NCBI RefSeq assembly: GCF_947495025.1
Contig: NZ_CANLXG010000001.1
Span: forward strand, 1,612,001-1,676,000
Reading direction: 5' to 3'
From: an uncultured Roseobacter sp.
GTDB lineage: Bacteria; Pseudomonadota; Alphaproteobacteria; Rhodobacterales; Rhodobacteraceae
DNA: 64,000 bases
In this document: in pieces, positions 51,289-61,196 of the stretch
Layout of the letters: each line of letters begins with the position of its first letter
Position numbering within the stretch: the stretch's first letter is position 1
Position numbers and translations under genes: made by a program
The notes under the pieces: model-generated
Database searches by the model: none
The model's input: the letters and a program-made list of their open reading frames with translations, nothing else
What the model was told of the DNA's origin: nothing

Positions 51289-52422
51289 CTAGGAGAAATC
51301 GAAGGTTTTGCCGTCAAAAAAGGCATCAGGGGCAAGAATCATGTGTCCGCGTTTCGAAGCGACAGCCGTTTCAAATTGCAGTGCGCCTTCCTCTTTTTCA
51401 GAAGCGCCCGGCATGTCAGCCCCAAGTCCCGAAAGATTTTGGCGGTACAGGTCGGACCGAAAGCAGTTCTTTGCGTTGTCTATGCCCACCTTGTCCGCAC
51501 CGAGCTGACTGGCAATCCATGCGGCCTGGCTACGCCACGGAAATGTCGCCGCATGTTTATGAAACCGCAAGAAGCGCTCAATCGCTACAGGGGGAGCATG
51601 CTGCTTGGGAATTATGTGGCCAGTCAGCGCCGGATCTATCAGATCGTGTGTCATACTCAGGTGTTCGCTGCGGCCCAGAATTTCCACCGCAAGCGGTTTG
51701 TTATGGGCCTTGTCGAGCCAGGCACAGGCCTGGAAAACAGCGCGCATCAATTTGCGACCAATATCTGCATTAGCTTTGATCCAGTCGTGGCGGACGGCAA
51801 GAACCTTTTCGGGCGCAAACTGCCATACATCACGACCGCTCATCATCAGTTGGGCGACGTTTTGTTGGACTGCGACACTTCCCCAAGGTTCGCCTACCCA
51901 AAAAGCATCAACAAAGCTGTCGGCGATCGCATCGGCCATCCGTGGTGGTGGAACAGTGATTTCCTCAATCTGCAGTTCAGGTACGGAAGATGTCCAATAA
52001 GACAAAAGCAGCCGATGCATAGAATAGTGAAAAGGGACGCCAATGCGCAGGGGTTTCCCGCTGCGCTGGCTGAGTGCCCGAAGCAACGCACGCGCATCAC
52101 CAAATGGCACTGGGCTGATTTCTGCCGCCAATGCATTCGATATGCCAAAAACGGTTCCATTGACTGACAACACCATCAGCGTATCGATTTTCGCGGGCAA
52201 ACCACCAAGACCGATCGACATTGCGACCGGCAATGGCGCAAGCATCTGCGCTGCATCTAAATGCCCAAGCGCCAACATGTCCCTGAGTGCGGACCAAGAA
52301 GGTTGGCGCACCAGATTTAACGCAAGCCCTTCTTCAGATGCAAAACCCAATTCCTTTGCTATGACGAGAGGCGCGCAGTCCACCAAGGGAACATAGCCAC
52401 AGTTCAGAGTCGAAGGGCTCAT
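51289..52422 (-). CDS. nasS: NasS, cytoplasmic nitrate/nitrite sensor (NrtA-like)
   Basis: A 377-aa protein related to NrtA (LNCGYVPLVDCAPLVIAKEL, LGHLDAAQMLAPLPVAMSIG, FVDAFWVGEPWGSVA), but with no signal peptide. It therefore stays in the cytoplasm and fits NasS, which holds NasT inactive until nitrate or nitrite is bound. Overlaps nasT by 4 bp. The gene lies immediately upstream of the NasT-regulated nrtA leader, as in known NasST loci. Confidence 0.9.
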   Translation of the reverse strand: MSPSTLNCGYVPLVDCAPLVIAKELGFASEEGLALNLVRQPSWSALRDMLALGHLDAAQMLAPLPVAMSIGLGGLPAKIDTLMVLSVNGTVFGISNALAAEISPVPFGDARALLRALSQRSGKPLRIGVPFHYSMHRLLLSYWTSSVPELQIEEITVPPPRMADAIADSFVDAFWVGEPWGSVAVQQNVAQLMMSGRDVWQFAPEKVLAVRHDWIKANADIGRKLMRAVFQACAWLDKAHNKPLAVEILGRSEHLSMTHDLIDPALTGHIIPKQHAPPVAIERFLRFHKHAATFPWRSQAAWIASQLGADKVGIDNAKNCFRSDLYRQNLSGLGADMPGASEKEEGALQFETAVASKRGHMILAPDAFFDGKTFDFS

Positions 52423-53003
52423 GACAGCAGATCCGCTGCAGTCACTAGGGCACTGGCGACATCAATGACTTTGCGGTTTTGTCCCATCGCAGTCTTTCTT
52501 AAAAGACTGTACGCCTCATCTTCTGAGAGGTTGCGTTGACGCATGAGAATGCCCTTGGCGCGATCTATCGTTTTTCGGTCTTCGAGCGCCTGTTTAGCGG
52601 CGTTCAGTTCTGCCTGCATCTGACGCATCATTTTGAAGCGCGCGATAGCCGTTTGCAAAACCGGTTTGATGCGGTCCATTTTGAGCCCATCAACCACGTA
52701 AGCACTGACTCCGGCCAAAAGCGCTGCCTGCGTTAGATCTTCGTCGGTTTGGTCAACAAAGAGCGCCACTGCTCTCTTTGAGGTCTCGGTCGCGTGCGAA
52801 ATATGCTCCAGCATGTCGCGGTCCGGATTTGTCAGATCAATGAGAACGATATCCGGTGCAAAATCTCGCACCGTGCGTTCGAGTGCAGAAATTTGCGCAA
52901 CAGCCTTTACGTCGGACCAGCCGGCATTGTTCAAAGAGTCAACGATCTCTCGGACACGTTCTGGATTTGGCTCGACTACAAGAATGCGCAGGTCTTTGTT
53001 CAT
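52419..53003 (-). CDS. nasT: NasT, ANTAR-domain RNA-binding antiterminator
   Basis: A 194-aa protein. The receiver-like N-terminal domain has LRILVVEPNPERVREIVDSL and DIVLIDLTNPDRDM. The C-terminal ANTAR helical bundle (about residues 130-194) shows ALEDRKTIDRAKGILMRQRN and LSEDEAYSLLRKTAMGQNRK. It binds hexaloop hairpin pairs in nascent RNA and prevents terminator formation. Its target can be seen at 51136-51180. The ATG at 53003 fits the receiver start; a longer frame adds 27 residues without similarity. Confidence 0.93.
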   Translation of the reverse strand: MNKDLRILVVEPNPERVREIVDSLNNAGWSDVKAVAQISALERTVRDFAPDIVLIDLTNPDRDMLEHISHATETSKRAVALFVDQTDEDLTQAALLAGVSAYVVDGLKMDRIKPVLQTAIARFKMMRQMQAELNAAKQALEDRKTIDRAKGILMRQRNLSEDEAYSLLRKTAMGQNRKVIDVASALVTAADLLS

Positions 53004-53547
53004 ACTGCCGTCATTCTCTATCAGCCATGAGAGGTCAACTTCGTGGCAAGCTATCCTGAGGGGTGCCCAACTATCGGCGCACATATTTGTAGCAATTCAC
53101 GTCTGAGTGCTAATATTTGAACCTGTTTTAGGCGCGCGGAACTTCTGGTGCAGCGCCTTCACAGCAGGCAATTCATGTAGAAATGTCGGCATCAATATGG
53201 ACCGAGACACAACGATTTAGCTGCCAGTGCCTGTTAGTGCGCTTACAGCATAGTGGAATTGGTGGTGGACAGCACCACGGCCAGGGACAGTTCGTCCTTG
53301 AAGTGATCTTTGATCAGCGTGCCTTGCCTGCATTTCTTACGAACGACCGGTCAACGCGCAGAGCACCGGCTTGGTGTGTTGCGTTGTTGCCGCAACAGGC
53401 GAGGTTCGATCGTACGGTGCACCAAAGGTAAATTTAAAGTGTAGGCTTTCTGCAGACCTCGAAGATAGCGTCGCATTCCCGTGATAAGGTGCCTCGTCAA
53501 CGTCGGGTTGTTGTTATGGGAGGGCATGGCGGATCGGCGGATCAGTC
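53004..53547. other. Intergenic region without recognised gene
   Basis: About 540 bp upstream of nasT, reaching to the dead recombinase. It should contain the nasT promoter. A plus-strand frame at 53183-53431 has no recognisable motif. Part may be mobile-element debris given the neighbour, but no terminal repeats or transposase motif was found. Confidence 0.4.
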
Positions 53548-54180
53548 ATGTAAACACTAAACCTACCAGCCATTCGCGCACTTCGGCCCGCCTGGAACAA
53601 GGGTCGTATCGTCGGTCAGAAACGCCAGCTCAAGCCAAAGCATGTCTGGGCGATACGCGTCCGACTTGAATTGGCCGAGAACAACCGGGACCTCGCGCTG
53701 TTCAATATGGCAATCGACAGTAAGCTTCGGGGCTGTGATCTCTTGAAGGTGAAAGTCGCCGACGTGATGGCTTCGGGCCAAATCAAAGAGCGCGCATCTG
53801 TTTTGCAGAATAAAACTTAGAAAACGGTACGTTTCGAGATTTCGGAAGGCACCTTGGCCTCGGTCGAGAAGTGGATGGAAGACGAGCTGATGGTCGGGTC
53901 CGAGTATCTTTGGCCGGGTCGGTTTCACGAACGCCTGCACATCTCGACCCGTCAGTACACGCGGATCGCTCGCGATTGGGTCACTTCCACCGGACTAGAG
54001 GCGGGCGCATACGGCACGCATTCGATGAGGCGAACAAAGGTGGCCCAGATCTACAAGAAGACCGGCAACTTGAGGGCGGTTCAGCTGGTGCTTGGGCACA
54101 CCAAAAAGGCCGGCACAGTCCAGTACCTGGGCGTCGAGCTTGAGGACGCCTTAGCAATCGCCGATGCAATCGAAATCTAG
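53548..54180 (+). pseudogene. Tyrosine recombinase/integrase with two in-frame stops
   Basis: A single frame of 211 codons contains the whole of a short phage-type integrase, but with TAA directly after the first ATG (53548-53553) and TAG at 53818-53820 in an otherwise continuous sequence. Before the amber stop it reads LRPAWNKGRIVGQKRQLKPK and ALFNMAIDSKLRGCDLL; after it, HSMRRTKVAQIYKKTG, LVLGHTKKAG and VQYLGVELEDAL. The Arg (RGCD), His-x2-Arg (HSMR), His (LGH) and Tyr (VQY) of the active site are recognisable. Reading through both stops restores the family, so this is a recently decayed gene. Confidence 0.85.
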
Positions 54181-54354
54181 CAACTAAGGGTCGCCCTCAA
54201 GGGCGGGCGGCCCAATGCTGCCCTTGCCCGCGCAGTGGAGCGCTGCAGCAGAGCGTCGCCAGACCGGACGTTCGCTTCGGTCGCGAACTGGCCTGCGGAA
54301 AACCGGTCATCCGCGAATGAAGCGCTGTACACTTTCACCGTTTCAGCACTGACT

Positions 54355-55272
54355 TCATTTCGCCTGCGCCGTGGGAAGCACGGTCAGTAATCCCAAACCA
54401 AGTGCCAACAGACCGAACGCCTGGAGCATAGAGAGAGCGTCACCCGTAAGCGGCAGACCGATCAGCAGCGCAAAACCTGGTACAAGGGCAGGAAAAGTTG
54501 CCGCCCGAGCCGCCCCGAGCAGGCGCACGGAAGTTGCAAATGCGATCATTGCAATCACACCGGACAACAATCCCTGCACGATCAACTGGGTCACCAACAT
54601 TGCTTGCGGCAATGCCATGAGCGCTTCAAGTCCGCGAAAGATCAGGTACCCCGGAACCAAGGTGATCAAACCTGCGAAACCAACCACGGCCGTGACGTCC
54701 ATTGCAGGCAACTGCCAGCGTTGCTGAAGGGTTGCAAATGCTGCCCACGAAAAGCCCGCGAGTATAAACATGGCGTCACCATTTAAAGCGGTGCCAGACG
54801 GGCCCACCCCCCAACCCACGATCAGGGCGAGACCTGCCAGTATAACGGTCACGCCGATCATGCGTTGAAACCCGAGCGTTTCCTTCAGAACCAGCCGCGA
54901 CAATGCAAGACCGCCCAGCGTCAAGGATGCAGGAACAAGCACCGAGCCATGCGCGAGAGGGGCGAATTCGTAGCCACCGACGCTCAGCAATACGAACGGA
55001 GGGCCAAGCAGTGCAGAGACGGTGATCGCTTGGATCGATGTCATGCGGGGTCGCGCACCTTCACGTCGCATCAGCAGGATCGCCAACATGACGGGCCCGG
55101 CAACGAGATAGCGCAAGGCGGCGACATCAAATCCGTCCAACCCCGCAGCGACCCCTGCCCGCGAGAGGGCCAAGTAGGCCCCCCAGATGGCAGCGGCGCT
55201 CAGGCCAGCGACTAACCCAAGCCGGGCGGTGCATGAAAAAGAGACTGCGGTCGGGGAAAGTGCGCGCGACAT
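54355..55272 (-). CDS. EamA/DMT-family transporter
   Basis: A 305-aa protein with about ten transmembrane helices in two EamA halves (SAAAIWGAYLALSRAG at the start of half 1, GDAMFILAGFSWAAFATLQQ at the start of half 2). Drug/metabolite exporter family; substrate unknown. It follows a DJ-1 gene by 17 bp and closes a three-gene unit (SnoaL-like, DJ-1, EamA) divergent from LysR. Confidence 0.87.
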   Translation of the reverse strand: MSRALSPTAVSFSCTARLGLVAGLSAAAIWGAYLALSRAGVAAGLDGFDVAALRYLVAGPVMLAILLMRREGARPRMTSIQAITVSALLGPPFVLLSVGGYEFAPLAHGSVLVPASLTLGGLALSRLVLKETLGFQRMIGVTVILAGLALIVGWGVGPSGTALNGDAMFILAGFSWAAFATLQQRWQLPAMDVTAVVGFAGLITLVPGYLIFRGLEALMALPQAMLVTQLIVQGLLSGVIAMIAFATSVRLLGAARAATFPALVPGFALLIGLPLTGDALSMLQAFGLLALGLGLLTVLPTAQAK

Positions 55273-55289
55273 TGGTAAGCCCTTCCAGT

Positions 55290-55997
55290 TTACGCCGTTG
55301 CGCCCGAGCGCGCGGCCAGAAGCGCCAGGACGGCTTTGGCGCCTGCTTCGGAGGATTGAGGGTTTTGGCCCGTGACTAGGTTGCCATCCGTGATCGCGTG
55401 CTCGGTGAAATCGGCAGCGTTGTCGATGGATGCGCCCAAGTCGCGCAGCCGATCTTCAAGCAGGAAAGGGACAACGTCGCTTAGTTCAACAGCGTCTTCT
55501 TCTCCGTTGGTGAAACCAGTCACGCGACGGCCAGCGACCAAAGGCGTGCCATCCGCCTTGCGAGCACCGACCAGTGCGACAGGACCATGGCAGACCGCCC
55601 CAATTGGCTTGCCTTCTTCGTCGAAGGCCTCAATCAATCCGGCCAGCGCGGCGTTCTCGGGGAAATCCCACATGGGTCCATGTCCTCCGGGAAAAAACAC
55701 AGCGTCACAGTCCCCGGCATCGACGTCGGACAGTTTGAGCGTGTTGGCCAGAGCCGCTTTGCTCGCCTCATCCGCTTCAAAGCGATGGGTTGCTTCGGTT
55801 TGCCACTCGGGCTCGGCGCTTTTGGGGTCGATGGGCGGGTGGCCCCCTAAGGGCGAGGCAAGCGTCACTTCCGCCCCGGCATCGACAAAGACGTAGTAAG
55901 GGGCGGCGAACTCCTCAAGCCAGAAGCCGGACTTGCGACCGGTATCGCCAAGGGTGTCGTGGGAGGTGAGGACAACAAGGATGCGAGGGGTGGTCAT
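55290..55997 (-). CDS. DJ-1/PfpI-family protein
   Basis: A 235-aa protein. PYYVFVDAGAEVTLASPLGG, AVFFPGGHGPMWDFPE and the nucleophile elbow IGAVCHGPVALVG mirror the protein at 26473-27177, with which it shares the same layout. GGAGA precedes the ATG at 55997. The middle gene of a unit with a SnoaL-like protein and an EamA exporter. Glyoxalase III/deglycase or chaperone activity is likely by family, not shown. Confidence 0.87.
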   Translation of the reverse strand: MTTPRILVVLTSHDTLGDTGRKSGFWLEEFAAPYYVFVDAGAEVTLASPLGGHPPIDPKSAEPEWQTEATHRFEADEASKAALANTLKLSDVDAGDCDAVFFPGGHGPMWDFPENAALAGLIEAFDEEGKPIGAVCHGPVALVGARKADGTPLVAGRRVTGFTNGEEDAVELSDVVPFLLEDRLRDLGASIDNAADFTEHAITDGNLVTGQNPQSSEAGAKAVLALLAARSGATA

Positions 55998-56056
55998 GAG
56001 ATATCTCCAATAGAAATGAGGTGTTTGGGGCGGCGCACAAAGCCGCTCACTCGAAA

Positions 56057-56545
56057 TCAATCGATCTGTGTCCGGCCAAGTTGGCGGTACCAGTCGGCAT
56101 TGTCCCAAAAGGCTGTGACGTGAATGATCTGTCCGGCATCGTCCACTTCGATGACGAACATGTGGCGCAGATCGTAAGAACGGCCCTGGTTCACGATGCC
56201 AAATGTGTCCTTCGCTTGCGTGCCCGAGATACTGACGTCGACAAATGCGCGTGTGCCTGCTGCGTCTTCGGAGATCGAATGCACTTCGTTGGACAAATCA
56301 GGGAACGCGTCGATCAGTACGGCCCAGCTGCCCAGACTGATTTCTTCAACGGGACCGGCGAGTCCGAAGGGGATGTATTCGACCACGCCTTCGGGACGGA
56401 AGAGTTCGATCATGGCAGGAACGTCCTGGGCGCGGTAGCGGTCAAAGAAGGCTTCAGCGGCGTCCGCGGCCGGACCTGCGAAGGCTGCAAACGGGGCAGT
56501 GGCCAGAATGGCTGCGGCGGCGAGAGTGCGAGATGTGAAGGTCAT
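56057..56545 (-). CDS. Exported SnoaL-like (NTF2-fold) protein
   Basis: A 162-aa protein. The signal peptide MTFTSRTLAAAAILATAPFAAFA is followed by a SnoaL-like domain (AADAAEAFFDRYRAQDVPAM, YIPFGLAGPV, HMFVIEVDDAGQIIHVTAFW). First gene of the LysR-divergent unit. No catalytic residues can be assigned; the fold hosts isomerases, cyclases and binding proteins. Confidence 0.78.
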   Translation of the reverse strand: MTFTSRTLAAAAILATAPFAAFAGPAADAAEAFFDRYRAQDVPAMIELFRPEGVVEYIPFGLAGPVEEISLGSWAVLIDAFPDLSNEVHSISEDAAGTRAFVDVSISGTQAKDTFGIVNQGRSYDLRHMFVIEVDDAGQIIHVTAFWDNADWYRQLGRTQID

Positions 56546-56651
56546 GAGTATCTCCTGAGAGGGTTGGGATTGTTCGATGACCTCAACCTATCTTTCCCAA
56601 CGGATCTGATATATGGGATGAAACGGAACACATTATTGCCACAGAGCAACA

Positions 56652-57524
56652 ATGAAAGAGCTGGACGGCTTGGCCGAGTTTTGTGCCGTCATTGACCAAG
56701 GCGGGTTTACGCGCGCGGCTGAGGCGCTGGGTGTATCCCCGTCCTTCGTTAGCCGCCGTGTATCCAACCTGGAGGCGCGGCTCGGGGTGCGGCTACTGCA
56801 TCGAACGACCCGGCAAGTGAACCTGACCGATATCGGGGCGCAGTATCACGAGCGCGCGACAGCGGTGCTGAACGACATCCACGACATGGAAGCGGACCTG
56901 GCCGAACGCCAGAACCGTGTGGTTGGGCGCATCCGTGTGTCGGCCGGTGGTTTGTTCGGTGAAATCCACGTGGCGGAAGCGCTGGCCGGTTTTGCCGCAC
57001 TGCACCCTGAGGTCGAGATCAACCTCGACATCTCGGCCCGGCGCATTGACCTGATCCGCGAGGGGTTCGACCTCGCCATTCGCCATGGAATGCCGGACGA
57101 TCCTGACCTTGTCGTGCGCCGCATAGGAACGCGCCGCATGATGGTATGCGCAGCCCCATCGTATCTGGAAACCAATGGCATACCGATAGCGCCATCCGAT
57201 TTGGCGCAGCACACCTGCCTGTCTCCAAGCCGCGAATGGCTATTCTGCGACGGAGATCGCGCCATGACCATGCGCATCGAAAGCCGCTGGACCTCAAACA
57301 ACGGCGTCGCCCTCGTCCGCGCCGCCCGGCAAGGGTTAGGTATTACAAGGCTTGCTCAAACCTATCTGGCCCGGGACTTGCAGCTAGGCCGTCTTGTCCC
57401 CCTTCTGCAGGATTGGGAAGTCGCACCGCAGCCAACCGTTCTGGTCTATCCCTCGCGGAACCGGATGCCTCACCGCCTTAGAACCCTGATTGCCTATCTT
57501 GTTGAGACGCTGGGTACTGGCTGA
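56652..57524 (+). CDS. LysR-family transcriptional regulator
   Basis: A 290-aa LysR protein. MKELDGLAEFCAVIDQGGFT and SPSFVSRRVSNLEARLGVRL give the DNA-binding domain; GRIRVSAGGLFGEIHVAEAL starts the ligand domain. It belongs to the AaeR/DmlR-like subgroup. Divergent from the SnoaL/DJ-1/EamA unit, the presumed target, with TCCCA...TGGGA half-sites in the 106-bp gap. Confidence 0.87.
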   Translation: MKELDGLAEFCAVIDQGGFTRAAEALGVSPSFVSRRVSNLEARLGVRLLHRTTRQVNLTDIGAQYHERATAVLNDIHDMEADLAERQNRVVGRIRVSAGGLFGEIHVAEALAGFAALHPEVEINLDISARRIDLIREGFDLAIRHGMPDDPDLVVRRIGTRRMMVCAAPSYLETNGIPIAPSDLAQHTCLSPSREWLFCDGDRAMTMRIESRWTSNNGVALVRAARQGLGITRLAQTYLARDLQLGRLVPLLQDWEVAPQPTVLVYPSRNRMPHRLRTLIAYLVETLGTG

Positions 57525-57603
57525 TTGCGTCTTGACCGCGCTTGACGGTGGAAACCTTTTTTGATGCGCCCGGCCCAAAGCTGCCGTTAACTACCTGTAC
57601 TGG

Positions 57604-57647
57604 ATGCTGCGACTGCAGCCCACTTTGCGGTCATTCGCTGCATGCGC
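57604..57647. repeat. Dispersed intergenic element, copy 2
   Basis: 44 bp matching 38851-38894 at 35 of 44 positions with an identical 17-bp core (57626-57642). It lies between the LysR gene and the allophanate hydrolase stop, i.e. between convergent genes. Confidence 0.6.
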
Positions 57648-57764
57648 CAAATCCGGCATCCATTAAACTCACAGATCGCTGGTCAGAACGGCTTTTGCGC
57701 TTTCAGCTATGACTGATTCAGAAAGCTCTTCACGGCGGTGGAAGCCATCAAGAGTGCGCTCGTG

Positions 57765-59543
57765 TCAATCTGCCGCTTCAGGCACTGGGGCATGTTGCAA
57801 AGCTTCATACTGCCGCCAACCGCCCAGATGGGTGATGTCGTCGGCGCCTTGGACACCTGTTGTCTCAACGAGGAAACCATGCGCCTTTGCGCCACTTTCC
57901 AGCTCGACCGTACCGATTGACAGGGGCGCTGGAATGCCCTCCAGAAATCCACCCATCGCCGTTTTTGGAAGCGCCCAGACTTCCAGATCAATATGCGACC
58001 CTTTTTCAATTCTTAGCAGTCCTGGCCGCTGCGGTGGTCCGCCGGCAAGCGCGTACAGCCGATAGCGCGGCGCAGTGCGTGTCACCTCGAGGAGCCGACC
58101 GCCTTGCGACGTCAATTCACTGTTCAGCGCCATGCCGGACATATGTGCGCCGCAGACCGCTATGGCGATCTCCTCATCTGTCGCTTGTGTCGGTGTATCT
58201 GCTATGGTTTCCTCGGTGAATGCTGCTGCGACACCCGCGATTTTCGCGTCATGCCCACTGGGGGCAAGCAACGTGACAGACCCTGGACGCCCGTCGCTAC
58301 GCAGGTCGGACGGGACTGCGATACCGCACATGTCCAGAAGGTTCACAAAGTTCGTATAGGTGCCAAGGTTGGAATTTGGTGTGACGGGGTCCGCGTCGAG
58401 ATCGGCTGTGGAATAGAAGGTCGGGATGGTAGGAACGCAGAGCATATCAACGCCTGCCATCGTATCGCGCGCCGCACGCTCAAGGTCTTTCAGGCGGTAC
58501 ATTCCCCGAAAGGCATCAGCTGCGGAAAGCTGTTCGGCAGCGCCAATGATTTTGGCAGTGGTTGGATGGAGCGCGTCAGGCTGATCGCGCATCAGCTGTT
58601 CGACAACTGTATAGCGTTCGGCAACCCAGGCACCTGCATAAAGCATTTCCGCGACAGCATAAAATGGGCTGAAATCAAGCTCGACAATGCGTGCTCCAAG
58701 TGCCGTGAGCTTTGCAATACTCGCCTCAAAAGAGGCTGCCTGGACATCATCGCCAAAGAAAACGCGTGAAGCCGAGTCTGGGACGCCTATGGTCAGGGAC
58801 GGCGGACAGGGCTGTACCTGTCCGGCTGCGATTGGTTTTGAATAAGCATCTTCAACGTCTTCGGCACAGGCCACCTGAAAGGCCGCAAACGCGTCTGTAA
58901 CATTGGCGGCGAAGATCGAAATCGTATCAAGCGTGCGGCATGCTGGTACCACGCCTGTAGCCGAAAGCGCCCCGAGCGACGGTTTGAGACCGACGATATT
59001 GTTCAGTGCTGCGGGCACACGGCCTGAACCGGCCGTGTCTGTTCCAAGGGAGAACGTGACGAGGCCGTGCCCCACCGCCACACCCGAACCGCTCGATGAA
59101 CCGCCAGGAACGATTTCAGGGTCAATTGCGTTGCGCGGCACGCCGTAAGGTGAGCGGACACCGACAAGGCCAGTTGCGAATTGATCAAGGTTGGTCTTGC
59201 CGATCACCAAGGCCCCCGCAGCACGCAGCTTTGCTACGACAAAAGCGTCTTGCTCCGGCGTGTAGGCATAGGCGGGGCAAGCTGCCGTCGTCTGGATGCC
59301 CGCGACATCGATGTTATCTTTCGTAACGAATGGCACGCCCCAAAGAGGTTGCTCAGCGGAACGCACAGGCAAAGCATCGGCCTCTGCGATCACGTCTTCC
59401 ATGGGGCGCAAATGGATAAAGATTGCAGGATCGTTCACCGCGTGGATCCGACGATAGACTTCGCGGACAATATCAGATGGCATGGCGCCTCCCGAATAGG
59501 CGTCTTGCAGGGCTGTTAGTGTCAAAGGCATGTCATGGGTCAT
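57765..59543 (-). CDS. atzF: Allophanate hydrolase
   Basis: A 592-aa amidase-signature enzyme. The catalytic triad is visible: Lys75 (VTKDNID), cis-Ser149 (PGGSSSGSG) and nucleophile Ser173 (TDTAGSGR). The C-terminal domain, about residues 460-592, is typical of allophanate hydrolases (ALAGGPPQRPGLLRI, EGIPAPLSIG). It splits allophanate to ammonia and CO2, the last step in urea carboxylase, biuret, cyanurate and guanidine degradation. The start is ATG 59543 or 59531; neither has a strong ribosome-binding site. It ends a dipeptide-type ABC operon. No urea carboxylase gene is in the window, so the source of allophanate is not visible. Confidence 0.9.
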   Translation of the reverse strand: MTHDMPLTLTALQDAYSGGAMPSDIVREVYRRIHAVNDPAIFIHLRPMEDVIAEADALPVRSAEQPLWGVPFVTKDNIDVAGIQTTAACPAYAYTPEQDAFVVAKLRAAGALVIGKTNLDQFATGLVGVRSPYGVPRNAIDPEIVPGGSSSGSGVAVGHGLVTFSLGTDTAGSGRVPAALNNIVGLKPSLGALSATGVVPACRTLDTISIFAANVTDAFAAFQVACAEDVEDAYSKPIAAGQVQPCPPSLTIGVPDSASRVFFGDDVQAASFEASIAKLTALGARIVELDFSPFYAVAEMLYAGAWVAERYTVVEQLMRDQPDALHPTTAKIIGAAEQLSAADAFRGMYRLKDLERAARDTMAGVDMLCVPTIPTFYSTADLDADPVTPNSNLGTYTNFVNLLDMCGIAVPSDLRSDGRPGSVTLLAPSGHDAKIAGVAAAFTEETIADTPTQATDEEIAIAVCGAHMSGMALNSELTSQGGRLLEVTRTAPRYRLYALAGGPPQRPGLLRIEKGSHIDLEVWALPKTAMGGFLEGIPAPLSIGTVELESGAKAHGFLVETTGVQGADDITHLGGWRQYEALQHAPVPEAAD

Positions 59544-59562
59544 AGATCTGGGCTTTCGGTAT

Positions 59563-61191
59563 TTAGGCGGCAACGGGATTTGGCGGTTGGGGCGCGGCTT
59601 CGATCAAAGAACGGGTATATTCGTGGCTGGGATTATTCATGACGGCAGCCGTTGGACCGCGATCCACGATTTCGCCGTGCTTCATAACAAGCACTTCATC
59701 ACAAAGCAGTCGGACCACGTTCAGGTCATGGCTGACAAACAGATACGACATTCCCATCTGCGCACGCAGGTCAACAAGCAAATTCAGTACGATCGCTTGA
59801 ATGGAGACATCCAGCGCCGCCGTTGGCTCGTCAAGGATCAGGAGTTTTGGCTCCAGTGCAATCGCGCGGGCAATTCCAACACGGGCCTTTTGACCGCCGG
59901 ATAGCTGGTGCGGGAAACGGCTCAGAAGCGGCTGTGGCAGGCCGACCAGTTCGGCCAGTTCGGCGACCCGCGCATTCAGCTTGCTGCCACGCATTCTGGC
60001 GATCCGCGCGAGCGGTTCAGCAATTGCCGAGGCTGCTGTCCCACGCGGGTTCAAACTGTCTGTCGCATCCTGAAACACCATCTGGATCTCGCCGCGCATA
60101 GGGTGACGCATAAAACGGGCTGAGGGTGTCGCTGCAATGTCCTGTCCGTCGAACAGGATATTTCCTGACGTCGGGTCCTGAAGGCGGACGACCATCTCGG
60201 AGGTGGTTGATTTGCCGCTACCGCTTTCGCCAACGAGGCCAAGGGATTGACCGCTTTTGATCTGGAACGAAATGCTTTTGACAGCCTGCACCGGACCGGA
60301 TTTGCCGGGGTAGGTCTTCACCAAATCGCGCACCTCAAGAAGTGGGCGATCATGGACTTTGTGTGCAGGCTCAGCGGTGCGGGTTTCCGGGGGAAGCAAG
60401 TTGCGGATGGATGCGCCAACACGTGGGGTCGCGTCCACCAGTTTGCGGGTATAGGCGTGCTGCGGATCTGTAAAAAGCTTCTGCGGATCACCTTCCTCAA
60501 CGATCAGCCCATCTTTCATGACGACAATCCGGTCGCAATATTGCGACGCAAGGCCAAGGTCGTGGGTGATGAGGATCATACCCATGCCACGTTCCCGGGC
60601 CAGCTCGCCCACGAGGTCCATGACGGCCTTTTGTGTCGTGATGTCGAGGCCTGTGGTGGGCTCATCCGCAATTAGGAGCTGCGGCTTGCAGGCCAGTGCG
60701 ATAGCTATAACGATCCGCTGGCACATACCGCCCGATAGTTCGAAAGGGTAAGCATCATAGCGCGCCACAGCATCGTTGATCTTGACTGCTTCCAACGCTG
60801 CGATGGCCTTGGCCTTGGCGTCTTGCCTTGTGGCCTGCGCATGACGGATCAGGACGTCCTCGACCTGATGCCCGACACGTCGGATTGGGTTCAACGCCGC
60901 ACGCGGGTTTTGGAAGATCATCGAGATTTCACGTCCGCGTATGTCGCGCATGTCCCTCTCGGACGCTGCACGCAGGTCGATCCCGCCATAAACCACCTCG
61001 CCTGTGCGGATTTCACCGCCCGCATCAAGGATGCGCATCAGCGCGTAGGATGTGACAGATTTGCCCGACCCGCTTTCGCCGACGATGCCAAGCGTCTTAC
61101 CCTTTGCAACATCAAGGGAAATGCCGCGCACCGCATTGACTTCGCCTTTGCGGGTCTTGAACGCGACAGACAGGTCTTTGATCGACAGCAT
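59563..61191 (-). CDS. Dipeptide-type ABC ATPase with two fused domains (DppD-DppF type)
   Basis: A 542-aa protein with two ATP-binding domains. Domain 1 has Walker A GESGSGKSV, signature LSGGMCQR and LLIADEPTTGLD. Domain 2, from about residue 268, has [23 protein letters not shown] and LLILDEPTAALD. The family's usual two proteins are fused. It drives the peptide/opine/nickel-type importer formed with the two permeases upstream, and is followed by atzF with a 19-bp gap. Substrate is likely a nitrogen-rich small molecule. Confidence 0.92.
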   Translation of the reverse strand: MLSIKDLSVAFKTRKGEVNAVRGISLDVAKGKTLGIVGESGSGKSVTSYALMRILDAGGEIRTGEVVYGGIDLRAASERDMRDIRGREISMIFQNPRAALNPIRRVGHQVEDVLIRHAQATRQDAKAKAIAALEAVKINDAVARYDAYPFELSGGMCQRIVIAIALACKPQLLIADEPTTGLDITTQKAVMDLVGELARERGMGMILITHDLGLASQYCDRIVVMKDGLIVEEGDPQKLFTDPQHAYTRKLVDATPRVGASIRNLLPPETRTAEPAHKVHDRPLLEVRDLVKTYPGKSGPVQAVKSISFQIKSGQSLGLVGESGSGKSTTSEMVVRLQDPTSGNILFDGQDIAATPSARFMRHPMRGEIQMVFQDATDSLNPRGTAASAIAEPLARIARMRGSKLNARVAELAELVGLPQPLLSRFPHQLSGGQKARVGIARAIALEPKLLILDEPTAALDVSIQAIVLNLLVDLRAQMGMSYLFVSHDLNVVRLLCDEVLVMKHGEIVDRGPTAAVMNNPSHEYTRSLIEAAPQPPNPVAA

Positions 61192-61196
61192 AGGTC

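Noticed and set aside
53183..53431. Possible transposase fragment before the dead recombinase
   Set aside because: No DDE or other transposase motif and no terminal inverted repeats could be found on either strand.
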